A stretch of 64,000 nucleotides of DNA from an uncultured Pelagibacteraceae bacterium (GCA_902579105.1 CACHFM010000004.1:1-64000), one strand, 5' to 3'. Shown: positions 51,194-60,954, numbered from the stretch's first letter. Notes: a model not told the origin generated them from the letters alone. A program made the numbers and translations.

Positions 51194-53907
51194 ATAAATC
51201 ACAAATAAATCTTCCAAAAACTGCTTTTTCTATGAAAGCAAATCTTCCAACTAAAGAACCTGAAATCTTAGAATATTGGAAAAAAATTAATCTTTATGAA
51301 GAGTTGAGAAACAAAAGTAAAAGCAAAGAAAAATTTGTACTTCATGATGGTCCGCCATATGCAAACGGAAATATTCATATGGGAACCGCACTTAATAAAA
51401 TTTTAAAAGATATAATTGTAAAATTTCATCAAATGGATGGAAAAAATTCAATTTATGTTCCTGGTTGGGATTGTCATGGTTTACCAATCGAATGGAAAAT
51501 AGAAGAGCAGTATAAAAAGAATAAAAAAAACAAAAATGAAGTTCCGATAGTAGAGTTTAGAAAGGAATGCAGATCATTTGCTGAAAAATGGATTGAAGTT
51601 CACAAAAGTCAATTTAAACGATTAGGAGTTATTGGAGATTGGGAAAATTATTACTCTACAATGAGTTTTGATGCTGAGGCTCAAATCGTGAGAGAGCTTG
51701 GTAAGTTTTTAAAAGAAGGAAGTTTGTATAGAGGTTTTAAACCAGTGTTATGGTCTACAGTTGAAAAGACAGCTCTTGCAGATGCAGAAGTTGAATATAA
51801 AGATCACAAATCAGATACAATTTATGCTTCATTTTCAGTTAAGTCTTCACAAATTAAGGAACTTGAGGATAGTGAAATTGTTATATGGACTACAACTCCT
51901 TGGACAATACCAGCAAATAAAGCTTTAGCTTATAATGATGCGCTTAATTATGTTTTGATTAAAATAAATGATGAAAATGATTTTAAAAATAGAAAAATAG
52001 TAATTGCAGAAGCTTTATTAGAGTCAGTAATAAACGAATGTTCTATAAAAGATTTTAAACAAATAAAAAAATTTAAAGGTAAAGAATTAAAAGGTACAAT
52101 CTGCAATCACCCTTTTTTTAATTTAGGTTATGACTATGATATTCCAATGCTTCAAGCAAGATTTGTAACTACTGAGCAAGGAACGGGTATTGTTCATTGT
52201 GCACCGAGTCACGGTCCAGATGATTTTAATTTATGTATAAATAATGGTATCAAAGCAATTGAAACTGTAGATGGTGATGGCAAGTATACAAATCATGTTA
52301 AATTGTTTGAAGGGATTCATATTTTTAAAGCTAATCCAATTGTTATTGAAAAACTTAAAGATCAAAATAAATTGTTATCAAATGGTGAACTAGTTCATTC
52401 ATATCCTCACTCTTGGAGATCTAAAGCTCCACTTGTGCATAGAGCTACACCTCAGTGGTTTATATCAATGGAAAGCCATAAGTTAAGAGATAAAGCTTTA
52501 AAAGCAATTGATGAAACAACTTTTTATCCTAGTAAAGGAAAAGAAAGATTAAGGTCTATGATAGAAACTAGACCTGATTGGTGTGTATCTCGTCAAAGAG
52601 TTTGGGGTGTTCCTCTTCCAATTTTTGTTAATAAAAAAACAAAAGAAATACTTATAGATGATGAAGTTAATGAGAATATTGCAAATATTTATGAAAAAGA
52701 AGGATCAGATTGTTGGTTTTCAGATAATCCTCAAAGGTTTTTAGGAAAAAAATATAAGGCTGAGGACTTCGATAAATTAAGCGATATTGTTGAGGTATGG
52801 TTTGACAGTGGCTCAACGCATTCATTTGTTTTAGAAAAAAGAGAAGATTTAAAATGGCCTGCATCAATGTATTTAGAAGGATCAGATCAGCATAGAGGTT
52901 GGTTTCATTCATCTTTATTAGAGTCATGCGGAACTAGAGGTAGAGCTCCATTTGAGTCAATTTTATCGCATGGTTTTGTTGTAGATGGAAAAGGTTTAAA
53001 AATGTCTAAATCTTTGGGCAATGCTATTGCTCCAGAAGATATTTTAAAGAAGTATGGAGCTGATATTTTAAGAATTTGGGTTGCATCATCTAATTATGCT
53101 GAAGATCTTAGAATTGACTATTCAATTTTGGACCAGCATGCAGAGTCTTATAGAAAAATTAGAAATACATTTAGATATTTGCTTGGGAATCTTAATGATA
53201 ATTTTCCAAAGTTAGATTTAGAAAAAATAGATTTAAATAAATTACCTGAACTTGAGCAGTTTATGCTTCATAAAATATATTCATTAAATCTTAATTTTAA
53301 AAAATATTTTAAAAATTATGATTTTCATAATTTATATAAAGAATTATTAAATTTTTGTACTGTTGATTTGTCGGCTTTCTATTTTGATATAAGGAAAGAT
53401 ACTTTATATTGTGATCCAAAAGAATCTTCAAAAAGACAATCAACAATTATTTTATTAAATATAATTTTAAATTCATTATTAAAATGGTTTGCTCCTATTC
53501 TCTCATTTACAACAGAAGAAATTTATAAACTTCTTTTTAATGATAGCAGAAGTATTCATTTAGAACAATTTTTAGAATTTCCAGAAAGTTTTAAAAATGA
53601 AAAACTTAATGGAAAATGGAAAGATTTAATTAAGATTAGAAATATTTGTAATATTAGCATAGAAGAAAAAAGAGCATCCAAAGAGATTGGATCAAGTTTA
53701 GAAGCTAAAATAAAAATTAATCTGGATAAAAAATTATTTGAAATAACTCAAAACATTGATTTTTCAGAGCTATGCATTACATCAAGCGCAGAAGTACTTT
53801 ATAATGAAAAAACTGAAACAAATGTTCAAACAACTAAGGCCAAGGGCTCTAAATGTCCAGTATGCTGGAAAATTACAGAAGAAGCTTGTCCAAAACATTC
53901 TGAATGA
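51190..53907 (+). CDS. ileS: Isoleucyl-tRNA synthetase
   Basis: IleS charges tRNA-Ile, with editing of mischarged valine. The 905-aa class I enzyme has the HIGH-equivalent PYANGNIHMGTALNK near residue 60, the editing domain with TTTPWTIPANKAL, and KMSKSLGNAI near residue 600. The C-terminal zinc-binding segment CPVCWKITEEACPKHSE is present. It overlaps ribF and lspA by 4 bp each. All hallmarks of the type I bacterial enzyme are present and no truncation is seen. Confidence 0.97.
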   Translation: MNKSQINLPKTAFSMKANLPTKEPEILEYWKKINLYEELRNKSKSKEKFVLHDGPPYANGNIHMGTALNKILKDIIVKFHQMDGKNSIYVPGWDCHGLPIEWKIEEQYKKNKKNKNEVPIVEFRKECRSFAEKWIEVHKSQFKRLGVIGDWENYYSTMSFDAEAQIVRELGKFLKEGSLYRGFKPVLWSTVEKTALADAEVEYKDHKSDTIYASFSVKSSQIKELEDSEIVIWTTTPWTIPANKALAYNDALNYVLIKINDENDFKNRKIVIAEALLESVINECSIKDFKQIKKFKGKELKGTICNHPFFNLGYDYDIPMLQARFVTTEQGTGIVHCAPSHGPDDFNLCINNGIKAIETVDGDGKYTNHVKLFEGIHIFKANPIVIEKLKDQNKLLSNGELVHSYPHSWRSKAPLVHRATPQWFISMESHKLRDKALKAIDETTFYPSKGKERLRSMIETRPDWCVSRQRVWGVPLPIFVNKKTKEILIDDEVNENIANIYEKEGSDCWFSDNPQRFLGKKYKAEDFDKLSDIVEVWFDSGSTHSFVLEKREDLKWPASMYLEGSDQHRGWFHSSLLESCGTRGRAPFESILSHGFVVDGKGLKMSKSLGNAIAPEDILKKYGADILRIWVASSNYAEDLRIDYSILDQHAESYRKIRNTFRYLLGNLNDNFPKLDLEKIDLNKLPELEQFMLHKIYSLNLNFKKYFKNYDFHNLYKELLNFCTVDLSAFYFDIRKDTLYCDPKESSKRQSTIILLNIILNSLLKWFAPILSFTTEEIYKLLFNDSRSIHLEQFLEFPESFKNEKLNGKWKDLIKIRNICNISIEEKRASKEIGSSLEAKIKINLDKKLFEITQNIDFSELCITSSAEVLYNEKTETNVQTTKAKGSKCPVCWKITEEACPKHSE

Positions 53908-54410
53908 TTTTTAAGAGTTTAACAAAAAATTTTTACATTAATTTAATATTTATATTTCTAATTTTTATTTTGGATAGAATTTCAAAAGTATATGTAATTT
54001 ACTTAAATGAAAAATCTTATACTTCAGAAATATTTTCATCAAAATTTTTAAACATAAGTCTTACTTGGAATCAAGGAATTGCTTTTGGCCTTTTTTCTTT
54101 TGATCAAAGTGATTTATATAATTTTTTAACAATAATTATTTTTATAGTAATTTTTTTTATTTTTATAATGTTAATTAAAAATAAAGGTCTTAAGAGATAC
54201 GCATTGCTAATGATTTTTGGGGGAGCTATTGGAAATTTATTTGATCGTATTTTTTTTAAAGCAGTTCCAGATTTTATAGATTTTCATATAGGTGAATTTC
54301 ATTGGTTTGTATTCAATTTAGCTGACATTTTTATTACTATTGGAGTAATTTTTATGATTTTATTAGAATTAATTGGTAATAGTAAGAAAAACGATTATGA
54401 AAAAATTTAA
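53904..54410 (+). CDS. lspA: Lipoprotein signal peptidase
   Basis: LspA is the aspartyl protease that removes signal peptides from diacylated prolipoproteins. The 168-aa protein has four membrane helices, the LDRISKVYV segment near residue 22, SLTWNQGIAFGLFSF, and the two catalytic aspartates in GAIGNLFDRIFF and FNLADIFITIG. It is needed for the window's lipoproteins (the 2026, 26525 and DUF3035 products). It overlaps ileS by 4 bp and the DUF3035 gene by 14 bp. Confidence 0.95.
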   Translation: MIFKSLTKNFYINLIFIFLIFILDRISKVYVIYLNEKSYTSEIFSSKFLNISLTWNQGIAFGLFSFDQSDLYNFLTIIIFIVIFFIFIMLIKNKGLKRYALLMIFGGAIGNLFDRIFFKAVPDFIDFHIGEFHWFVFNLADIFITIGVIFMILLELIGNSKKNDYEKI

Positions 54411-54729
54411 GTTTTTTTTAACACTCAATTTACTTTTTGTGATGCTAAGCTCTTGCGGAGCAGTAAAAGAAGGTTTTTCTTCACAAAAAAAAGATAATAG
54501 TGATGAATTTTTAGTAGAAAAAAAATCACCACTTTTAATGCCACCTGATTTTGATGAATTACCCTTTCCAAATTCAGAGGGTGCATTAAATAATAATGAA
54601 AATAATGAAAATAATGAAATAAAGAAATTAATTACAAAATCAGAAGATAATATTTCAAATTCAGATAATTCTGAAAGTGCTAATGGAACTATCGAAGAGT
54701 CTATACTTTGGAAAATTAGAAATAATTAA
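54397..54729 (+). CDS. DUF3035 lipoprotein
   Basis: This small lipoprotein of 110 aa is trimmed to ATG 54397 (MKKFKFFLTLNLLFVMLSSCG). The track's earlier start would add eight residues ahead of the signal peptide. The cysteine of the lipobox is near residue 20. The DUF3035 pattern, a proline-rich LLMPPDFDELPFPN segment after a charged linker, matches alphaproteobacterial proteins found next to lspA. The function is unknown. It ends in the TAATG that starts pgi. The C-terminal half is rich in Asn/Glu and likely unstructured. Confidence 0.8.
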   Translation: MKKFKFFLTLNLLFVMLSSCGAVKEGFSSQKKDNSDEFLVEKKSPLLMPPDFDELPFPNSEGALNNNENNENNEIKKLITKSEDNISNSDNSESANGTIEESILWKIRNN

Positions 54730-55493
54730 TGTTAACTTCTGGAATTAGTTTTATAAATTTTAAAGTTAAATCAAAGGCATCAAGAGTAAAAAAAGAACTT
54801 AAATTTTTAATAAATGAAAAAAATCAAATAATTATATCTTTAAGCAGAAACTATAAAAATAATTTTAATAAAAAAATATTAAATAAATATAAAAAATTTA
54901 AAAATTTTCAAATTATAGGAATGGGAGGTTCAATATTAGGAGCGAAAGCAATCTACGATTTTTTAAAATATAAAATAAAAAAAAAATTTTTATTTGTTGA
55001 TAATTTACAAGCTAGTCAAAAAGTAGATAAAAAAAACAATTTTGTTAATTTAATTATTTCTAAATCTGGAAATACAACTGAAACTATAGTTAATGCAAAT
55101 ATTTTAATTAAAAAAAAAGATAAAAATATTTTTATAACAGAAAATAAAGATAATTATCTGTATCATTTAGCCAAAAAACTAAAGGCAGAAATTATTCATC
55201 ATAATAATTATATTGGAGGAAGATATTCAGTTTTATCAGAGGTAGGAATGTTGCCAGCCGAATTAATGGGATTAAATTCAAGCAGTTTTAAACACTTAAA
55301 TAATTTAATTAAAAATAAAAGATTTATTAATGCTTTAGTTTCAAATGTAAGTTCAATACTTTATTTTTCAAAAATGAAAAAATTTAACTCAATAATAATT
55401 AATTATGATGAAAAATCTGAAAATTTATTTAAATGGTATCAACAATTAGTTGCAGAAAGTCTAGGTAAGAAAAAAAAGGTTTATTACCAGTAG
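54729..55493 (+). CDS. pgi: Glucose-6-phosphate isomerase, N-terminal part (frameshifted)
   Basis: Pgi interconverts glucose-6- and fructose-6-phosphate. The N-terminal part includes the sugar-isomerase (SIS) fold: FQIIGMGGSILGAKAIYDF, LIISKSGNTTETIVNA, and NYIGGRYSVLSEVGMLPAEL, with QLVAESLGKKKK before the break. The frame fails at an A8 run (55470-55477), after which the ORF ends in KVYYQ. One extra A would restore the frame into GLLPVVSNMPKDNHSL. Joined, the two parts give about 384 aa, the length of a short pgi. Confidence 0.82.
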   Translation: MLTSGISFINFKVKSKASRVKKELKFLINEKNQIIISLSRNYKNNFNKKILNKYKKFKNFQIIGMGGSILGAKAIYDFLKYKIKKKFLFVDNLQASQKVDKKNNFVNLIISKSGNTTETIVNANILIKKKDKNIFITENKDNYLYHLAKKLKAEIIHHNNYIGGRYSVLSEVGMLPAELMGLNSSSFKHLNNLIKNKRFINALVSNVSSILYFSKMKKFNSIIINYDEKSENLFKWYQQLVAESLGKKKKVYYQ

Positions 55494-55882
55494 TTTCGAA
55501 TATGCCTAAAGATAATCATAGTCTTATGCAATTGTATCTCGATGGATTTAAAAATAATTTTTTCACTTTTTTTTATGTAAAAGAAAGTAAATCAGAAAAA
55601 ATAAATAATAATTTAATTTTGTCATCTCAAAAATATTTAAAGAATAAAGATTTAGCTAAAATTATGCTGGCTCAAAAAAAAGCTACTGAAAATGTTTTTA
55701 TAAAAAAAAATATTCCATTTCGAAGTTTTGAAATCAATAAAAGAAATGAAAAAACCTTAGGTGAATTATTTAGTTTTTTTATTTTAGAAACAATTTTAAT
55801 TGGAAAATCATTAAATCTAAATCCTTACGATCAACCAGCTGTAGAGTTAATTAAAAAAGAAACGAAAAGATTATTAATTTAA
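55478..55882 (+). CDS. pgi: Glucose-6-phosphate isomerase, C-terminal part in the -1 frame
   Basis: This is the downstream part of pgi. The homologous residues start at 55478, just after the A8 run (GLLPVVSNMPKDNHSLMQLY), while the track only starts at the ATG inside it (55502). The C-terminal catalytic lysine region appears in LNPYDQPAVELIKKETKRLL. No ribosome-binding site supports independent start. It overlaps the convergent rsmD by 4 bp. It should be read with the previous entry as one gene. Confidence 0.75.
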   Translation, partial: GLLPVVSNMPKDNHSLMQLYLDGFKNNFFTFFYVKESKSEKINNNLILSSQKYLKNKDLAKIMLAQKKATENVFIKKNIPFRSFEINKRNEKTLGELFSFFILETILIGKSLNLNPYDQPAVELIKKETKRLLI

Positions 55883-56442
55883 AGAAAAGATAAAAAAATT
55901 ATCTTTGATAAACCGTATTTTTTTTCTTCAATTAATCTAAAATTTTCTGGTATTAAATCTTGTTCATTTTTATGTCTGTGAATAATTATAATTCCTCTCT
56001 TATTAAGATTTTTATTGGCATGTATGTTAACTAATATATTTGTTAAGTTTTTATCTTTGTAGGGTGGATCAAGAAATATAAGATCAAATTTAAGTTCTAA
56101 TTTAAAAAAAAAATCTTTATTATTTATGTCTTTTTTAATAATTTTATAATTATTAATAGTATTTAAGCTTAATAAATTTTTTTCTAATATTGGCAAAACT
56201 CCTAAGTAGTTTTCTACGAAAATTACATGCTTCGCACCTCGTGACAAACATTCAATTCCAAATGAACCAATTCCAGAAAATAAATCTAGAACATTTGAAT
56301 TTTTTAAATCTAATTTAAATTTGTTTGAATGATAAATAATATTGAAAATAGACTCTTTTGTTAAATCTTTTAAAGGTCTGGTTTTTAAGTCTTTAGGATA
56401 TAAAATTTTTTTTCCTCTAAAATTTCCAGATATTATTCTCAT
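55879..56442 (-). CDS. rsmD: 16S rRNA (guanine(966)-N(2))-methyltransferase RsmD
   Basis: RsmD methylates the N2 of G966 in 16S rRNA. The 187-aa protein has the SAM site SNVLDLFSGIGSFGIECLSRGA and the catalytic NPPY-type motif as FDLIFLDPPYKDKN. The N-terminal MRIISGNFRGKKILYP is the family start. It follows purD with adjoining codons (purD stop at 56442) and so is in the same minus-strand operon. The product is cytosolic. Confidence 0.93.
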   Translation of the reverse strand: MRIISGNFRGKKILYPKDLKTRPLKDLTKESIFNIIYHSNKFKLDLKNSNVLDLFSGIGSFGIECLSRGAKHVIFVENYLGVLPILEKNLLSLNTINNYKIIKKDINNKDFFFKLELKFDLIFLDPPYKDKNLTNILVNIHANKNLNKRGIIIIHRHKNEQDLIPENFRLIEEKKYGLSKIIFLSFL

Positions 56443-57704
56443 TATTTTATAACTTTATAACCAATATCATTTCTGTAAAAACCACCAGACCAATTCAATT
56501 TATTAAGTTTTTTTAAAACATTATTTCTGGAAGTACTAAAATCATCTGAGATAGAAACAAAATTTAATACTCTTCCTCCTGAAGCAAATATTTTTTCATC
56601 TTTTTTTATTGTTCCAGCATGAAACAAATAATCATTTTTATTTAATTTTATATTTTCTAAATTTTTTATTTCTACATTCTTTTTAAATTTATCCGGATAT
56701 CCTTTTGAGCAAAGTACTACACACAAACTTTTTTTATCTAACCAATTTATATTAATTGTATTTAGTTTTTCTTCACAACATGCTAAAAATATTTCAGCTA
56801 AATCGGTTTCAAGTTTAGGAAGAATTGTTTGACACTCAGGGTCACCCATACGAACATTATACTCAATTAAAAAAGGTTCATTTTTAACTATCATTAAACC
56901 AGCATATAAAAATCCTTTATATTCAGTTTTAAGATTTTTTAGACCTTGTAGGGTAGGTTTTATAATTTTATTAATAATTTTTTCTTCTAATTTACGAGTT
57001 ATAAGTCTTGATGGAGAATAAGCACCCATACCACCAGTATTTTTACCCTTATCTCCTTCAAAAACTCTTTTATGATCTTGTGCTGTTTCAAAATTTTTAA
57101 TACTTTTTCCATCACTAATTATAAAAAAACTCATTTCCTCACCTTGAAGAAATTCTTCAATTAATAAATTTTTAGCTTCTCCAAATTTTCCTTTAAAAAT
57201 TTCTTCTATTGCGATATTTGCTTCATTAATATCATTACAAATATAAACTCCTTTACCTGATGCTAAGTTATCGGCCTTAATTACAGTTGGAAACTTTGAA
57301 TTTCTTAAAAATTCTTTTGCATCAGTTTCATTTTGAAAAATTCCAAATTTAGCAGTAGGAATATTAAATTTCTCACAAAGTTTTTTTGTAAAAATTTTTG
57401 ATCCTTCAAGTTGAGATGCTGTTTTATTTGGACCGAATACTTTTATCTTAAATTTTTCTAGATAATCTACTATTCCGTCAACCAAAGGTTTTTCTGGTCC
57501 AATAACAACTAAGTCAATTTTATTTTTTAATATAAAATTTTTTAAATCTTCAAAATTATCTAAATTTATATTTACATTTTCAGCAATACCTGTTGTTCCC
57601 GCATTTCCAGGAAAACAAAAAATTTTCTCTATTTTAGTTGATTTTTTTAAAATTTCACAAATTGTATGTTCTCTTCCTCCACTTCCTATTATTCCAACTT
57701 TCAT
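56442..57704 (-). CDS. purD: Phosphoribosylamine-glycine ligase
   Basis: PurD makes GAR in de novo purine synthesis from phosphoribosylamine, glycine and ATP. The 420-aa ATP-grasp protein begins MKVGIIGSGGREHTICE and has VVIGPEKPLVDGI, KADNLASGKGVYICND, EEMSFFIISDGK, and the later DHKRVFEGDKGKNTGGMGAYSPS, all as in the family. It overlaps rsmD by 1 bp. It links to the purine theme only indirectly, since it is a synthesis gene and lies 30 kb away. Confidence 0.96.
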   Translation of the reverse strand: MKVGIIGSGGREHTICEILKKSTKIEKIFCFPGNAGTTGIAENVNINLDNFEDLKNFILKNKIDLVVIGPEKPLVDGIVDYLEKFKIKVFGPNKTASQLEGSKIFTKKLCEKFNIPTAKFGIFQNETDAKEFLRNSKFPTVIKADNLASGKGVYICNDINEANIAIEEIFKGKFGEAKNLLIEEFLQGEEMSFFIISDGKSIKNFETAQDHKRVFEGDKGKNTGGMGAYSPSRLITRKLEEKIINKIIKPTLQGLKNLKTEYKGFLYAGLMIVKNEPFLIEYNVRMGDPECQTILPKLETDLAEIFLACCEEKLNTININWLDKKSLCVVLCSKGYPDKFKKNVEIKNLENIKLNKNDYLFHAGTIKKDEKIFASGGRVLNFVSISDDFSTSRNNVLKKLNKLNWSGGFYRNDIGYKVIK

Positions 57705-57725
57705 ATAGAAGTATATAAACTATAA

Positions 57726-57923
57726 ATGACGAAAAAATTAGCTAAAATAAAATATTTACCAAATAATTTTCAAATAATAGAAGCTGGAGATTATGTGATA
57801 TGTGCCGTTTCAGGTAAACAAATAAATATAGAAAATTTGAACTATTGGAATGTAGAATTACAAGAAGCTTATTTTTCTTACAAAGAAGCTTTTCAAAAAA
57901 GAGAAAAAATTATTAAAGAATAA
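57726..57923 (+). CDS. DUF2093 domain protein
   Basis: This 65-aa protein carries the DUF2093 pattern: a start LAKIKYLPNNFQIIEAGDYVICAVSGKQINIENLNYWNVE and a terminal EAYFSYKEAFQK helix. The family is small, alphaproteobacterial and without known function, and the single cysteine in VICAVSGK is conserved in it. It is the only plus-strand gene between purD and the lipid A block. Short but clearly related by the W-x-V-E/QEAY signature. No membrane segment is seen. Confidence 0.82.
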   Translation: MTKKLAKIKYLPNNFQIIEAGDYVICAVSGKQINIENLNYWNVELQEAYFSYKEAFQKREKIIKE

Positions 57924-57926
57924 AAT

Positions 57927-58787
57927 TTATTTCCAACGATTATGTGACCAAATCCATTGTTCAGGTTTGTTTATTATCATTTCTTCTAAAATTTGATTTA
58001 ATTCATCTGTAATATTTTTTATAGAAGTTTCATTAGAAAAAGTTATTGGTTTATTAATAGTTATCTTGAAATTTAAATTATTAATTCTTTCTATGAAAAT
58101 GGGTACAACTGGTATTTTAAATTTTTTAATTAATTGTGCTGGAATAGTTGTTGTTAAAGCTTCATTATTAAAAAAATTTGACTTAATTCCTTCTGATACT
58201 CTTTGATCTATCATTAATGCTGTTGAATAATTATTTTTTTTTAAACTAATGAGTTTTTTCATTCCACCAATTCCTTTTTTAATTTGATTTTTACAAATAT
58301 ATTTTTTTCTAATTCTTTCCATTATTTTATTTAAAAATATATTATTCAAAGGTCTATATATTGCTGAAAGTCTTATTCCACTGTTTTCAAGATGCATTGC
58401 CATTAATTCGAAATTACTAAAATGACCAGAGACAAATACGACTTGTTTATTGTTTTTTTTTATATCATCAAGTATTTCTTGGCCCTCAATTTTAATTTGT
58501 GATTTAAGTTTGCCAAATCTAAATTCTTTCATAAACATATATTCTGCAAAAATTCTTCCATAATTATTCCACATTAATTTTGTAATTTTATTTAATTCTT
58601 CATAATCACAATTAGGAATAGCTTTTTCAATATTTGAATGAATTAGATTTTTTGATCTAAACAAAGGTCCTATTATTTCAAATATTTTACCACTAACAGT
58701 AGATGAGAATCTAAATCTTAATATTTTAAAAAAGAAAAAAAAGATTATTATAAGCAAAAATTGAAAAAAATATTTAATTTGCTTCAT
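57927..58787 (-). CDS. lpxL: Lipid A biosynthesis acyltransferase (LpxL/HtrB family)
   Basis: This inner-membrane enzyme adds a secondary acyl chain to Kdo2-lipid IVA. The 286-aa protein has an N-terminal membrane segment (FLLIIIFFFFFKILRF). The catalytic HX4D/E motif is VSGHFSNFEL, and ALMIDQRVSEGIK and VVPIFIERINN follow. It shares a 14-bp overlap with lpxK. Secondary chain identity (laurate or another) is not predictable. It is the last gene of the msbA-waaA-lpxK-lpxL block. Confidence 0.9.
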   Translation of the reverse strand: MKQIKYFFQFLLIIIFFFFFKILRFRFSSTVSGKIFEIIGPLFRSKNLIHSNIEKAIPNCDYEELNKITKLMWNNYGRIFAEYMFMKEFRFGKLKSQIKIEGQEILDDIKKNNKQVVFVSGHFSNFELMAMHLENSGIRLSAIYRPLNNIFLNKIMERIRKKYICKNQIKKGIGGMKKLISLKKNNYSTALMIDQRVSEGIKSNFFNNEALTTTIPAQLIKKFKIPVVPIFIERINNLNFKITINKPITFSNETSIKNITDELNQILEEMIINKPEQWIWSHNRWK

Positions 58788-59718
58788 TTTTTTTAAAAAT
58801 AGTATTTATTAACTTCTCTTCATCAACTATATGTAGTTCAGATTTTATAATTTTAATATCATTTGTTTTATAATTTTTTAATCTATAAAAATCTTTTTCA
58901 GTAGTTATAATTTTAACATTCATTTCGCTTGACTGTTTTAAAATTTTTTTAATATCATTTTCTGTATAGTTATAATGATCTGGAAATTCTATATCTTTAA
59001 TAATATTCAATCCAGAATTTCTAATCATTGATACAAAAGTTTTATGATTACCAATTCCGGAAAAAACTAAATATTTATCTTCAGTATTAAATTCTTCAAG
59101 ATTTAAAGGAATATATTTTCCTATGTGAATATTAATTTTTGGATTAATAGAAAGAATATATTTTTTTATTACTTCAAGATTTTCTAAATTTCCATTTAAA
59201 AAAACATGATAATATTTTCGTAAATTATTTATGCTCTCTCTTAAAGGACCTGATGGAATTGTTAAACCATTTCCAATCCAGTTAAGGTTGTTAAAGCAAA
59301 CAAATATTAAATCATAATTTATTGAATAATCCTGTAATCCATCATCTAAAATTGCTACTTCATAACCTTCATTTGCAGCTTGATTAACTGAATCTATTCT
59401 TTTCTGGTTTAAAAAAAGTTTTCCTTTATTTTTTAAAAGATTTTGCTCATCTTTTTGATCTGAATAATATTTTTTTATAAAACATGATTTAATTTTATGA
59501 TCTTTTAAAATTTTATTTATTTTAATACTTAAAGAAGTTTTTCCAGTACCACCAATATATATATTTCCAACACAAATAGTTTTTATTTTGTAATTTTTAT
59601 TTTTTGGTCTTTTTTTTTTAAATTTTATAACTTTTAGTAATAATGCAAATGGAAACAATAAATAAGAGTATAAGTTTGGTTTATCGTAGTCCCAAAATTT
59701 AGGTTTTTTTAACTTCAT
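58774..59718 (-). CDS. lpxK: Tetraacyldisaccharide 4'-kinase
   Basis: LpxK phosphorylates the 4' position of the lipid A disaccharide at the inner membrane. The 314-aa protein has an N-terminal membrane helix (YSYLLFPFALLLKVIKF), the Walker A motif GNIYIGGTGKTSLSIKI, DDGLQDYSI, the family VFSGIGNHKTFVSMI, and FPDHYNYTENDIKKI. It overlaps waaA upstream by 20 bp and lpxL downstream by 14 bp. Assignment is secure. Confidence 0.94.
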   Translation of the reverse strand: MKLKKPKFWDYDKPNLYSYLLFPFALLLKVIKFKKKRPKNKNYKIKTICVGNIYIGGTGKTSLSIKINKILKDHKIKSCFIKKYYSDQKDEQNLLKNKGKLFLNQKRIDSVNQAANEGYEVAILDDGLQDYSINYDLIFVCFNNLNWIGNGLTIPSGPLRESINNLRKYYHVFLNGNLENLEVIKKYILSINPKINIHIGKYIPLNLEEFNTEDKYLVFSGIGNHKTFVSMIRNSGLNIIKDIEFPDHYNYTENDIKKILKQSSEMNVKIITTEKDFYRLKNYKTNDIKIIKSELHIVDEEKLINTIFKKNEAN

Positions 59719-60952
59719 TATTATTAATTAAATTATCTATTTCTTTTATAGTTTTCTTTAAAATTATTTTCCCAATTTTATTAATTTTAATACCTGTATT
59801 TTTATTTTTTTTAAAAGAAATTAAAGATGCTAATTCTTTTGATGTATTAATTTTTTTTGAAATTTTAAATGATTTAAGAAGTTTGTATATATCTTTAAAA
59901 TTATCAGTATTTGGACCATGTAAAATTCTAGCGCCATAACGAGCCGCTTCCAATGGATTTTGTCCTCCTCTTTTAATAATTGATCCACCTAAAAAAACTG
60001 ACGATCCAATTTTATGAAATTTATTAGTTTCACCAAATGTATCCACAATATAAATATCAATATTTCTCAAATTTTTAGGTTTATTACTATGACAAACAGT
60101 TTTTAAGTTAAGATTTTCAATTTCTGGAATTATATCTTTTACTCTATGTACATGTCTTGGAATAATTATAGTTAATAAATTTTTAACTCTTTTTTTAATT
60201 TCCAAATGAGCTTGTGCACAAAAAATTTCTTCATTTTTATGCGTACTTGATGCGACCCAAATTTTTTTTTTATTAAATTCTAATTTTAGTTGATCTGAAA
60301 TTTTATTTTGAATTTCTTCATTATTTTGAGAAAATTTTAAGTTTCCTAACATTTTAATTTTTTTGGGATTTATTTTTTTTAAAAATTTTTTAGTTTCAAT
60401 ATTTTGAGGATAAGCAATTAAAATTTTATTAAATATTGATTTAGAGAAATATTTAATTTTAATCCATCTATTAAATGTTTTTTTTGTTAATCTTGCGTTT
60501 AATAAAATTAATGGAATATTATAATTAGAAATATTTTTATACATACATGGCCATATTTCTGACTCAATAAAAATTGCTAAATTTGGTCTCCAGTATTTTA
60601 AAAACTTATTGGTAATGTAAAAATGATCAATTGGATAAAATTGATGAATTGTTTTTTTAAATTTATATTTTTTAAGAACTTTAGAAGAACTTAATGTACT
60701 AGAAGTTATAAGAATTTGATTTATAGATTTTTTTTTTTCGTAATTTTTTATTATAGGTATTATACTTAATATTTCACCAACGCTTGCACCGTGAAACCAT
60801 ATCACTTTACCATTTCTTCTTTTTTTTGAGAATATACTAAACTTTTCGGTAAATCTTTTTTTATCTTCTTTATTTCTTAAAATTCTAAAAAGAATTATTA
60901 ATGGTGAAAGAGGAAGTACTAAAGTTAAAATAATTTGGTACAAAAAAAACAT
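59699..60952 (-). CDS. waaA: 3-deoxy-D-manno-octulosonic acid transferase (Kdo transferase)
   Basis: WaaA (KdtA) transfers Kdo residues to lipid IVA. The 417-aa membrane-anchored GT-B enzyme begins with a hydrophobic segment (LTLVLPLSPLIILFRIL), then VIWFHGASVGEILSIIPII with the catalytic region, RPNLAIFIESEIWPCM, WVASSTHKNEEIFCA, and LGGSIIKRGGQNPLEAARYG at the acceptor end. The number of Kdo residues added is not readable. It lies between msbA and lpxK in the same operon. Confidence 0.95.
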   Translation of the reverse strand: MFFLYQIILTLVLPLSPLIILFRILRNKEDKKRFTEKFSIFSKKRRNGKVIWFHGASVGEILSIIPIIKNYEKKKSINQILITSSTLSSSKVLKKYKFKKTIHQFYPIDHFYITNKFLKYWRPNLAIFIESEIWPCMYKNISNYNIPLILLNARLTKKTFNRWIKIKYFSKSIFNKILIAYPQNIETKKFLKKINPKKIKMLGNLKFSQNNEEIQNKISDQLKLEFNKKKIWVASSTHKNEEIFCAQAHLEIKKRVKNLLTIIIPRHVHRVKDIIPEIENLNLKTVCHSNKPKNLRNIDIYIVDTFGETNKFHKIGSSVFLGGSIIKRGGQNPLEAARYGARILHGPNTDNFKDIYKLLKSFKISKKINTSKELASLISFKKNKNTGIKINKIGKIILKKTIKEIDNLINNNEVKKT

Positions 60953-60954
60953 TT

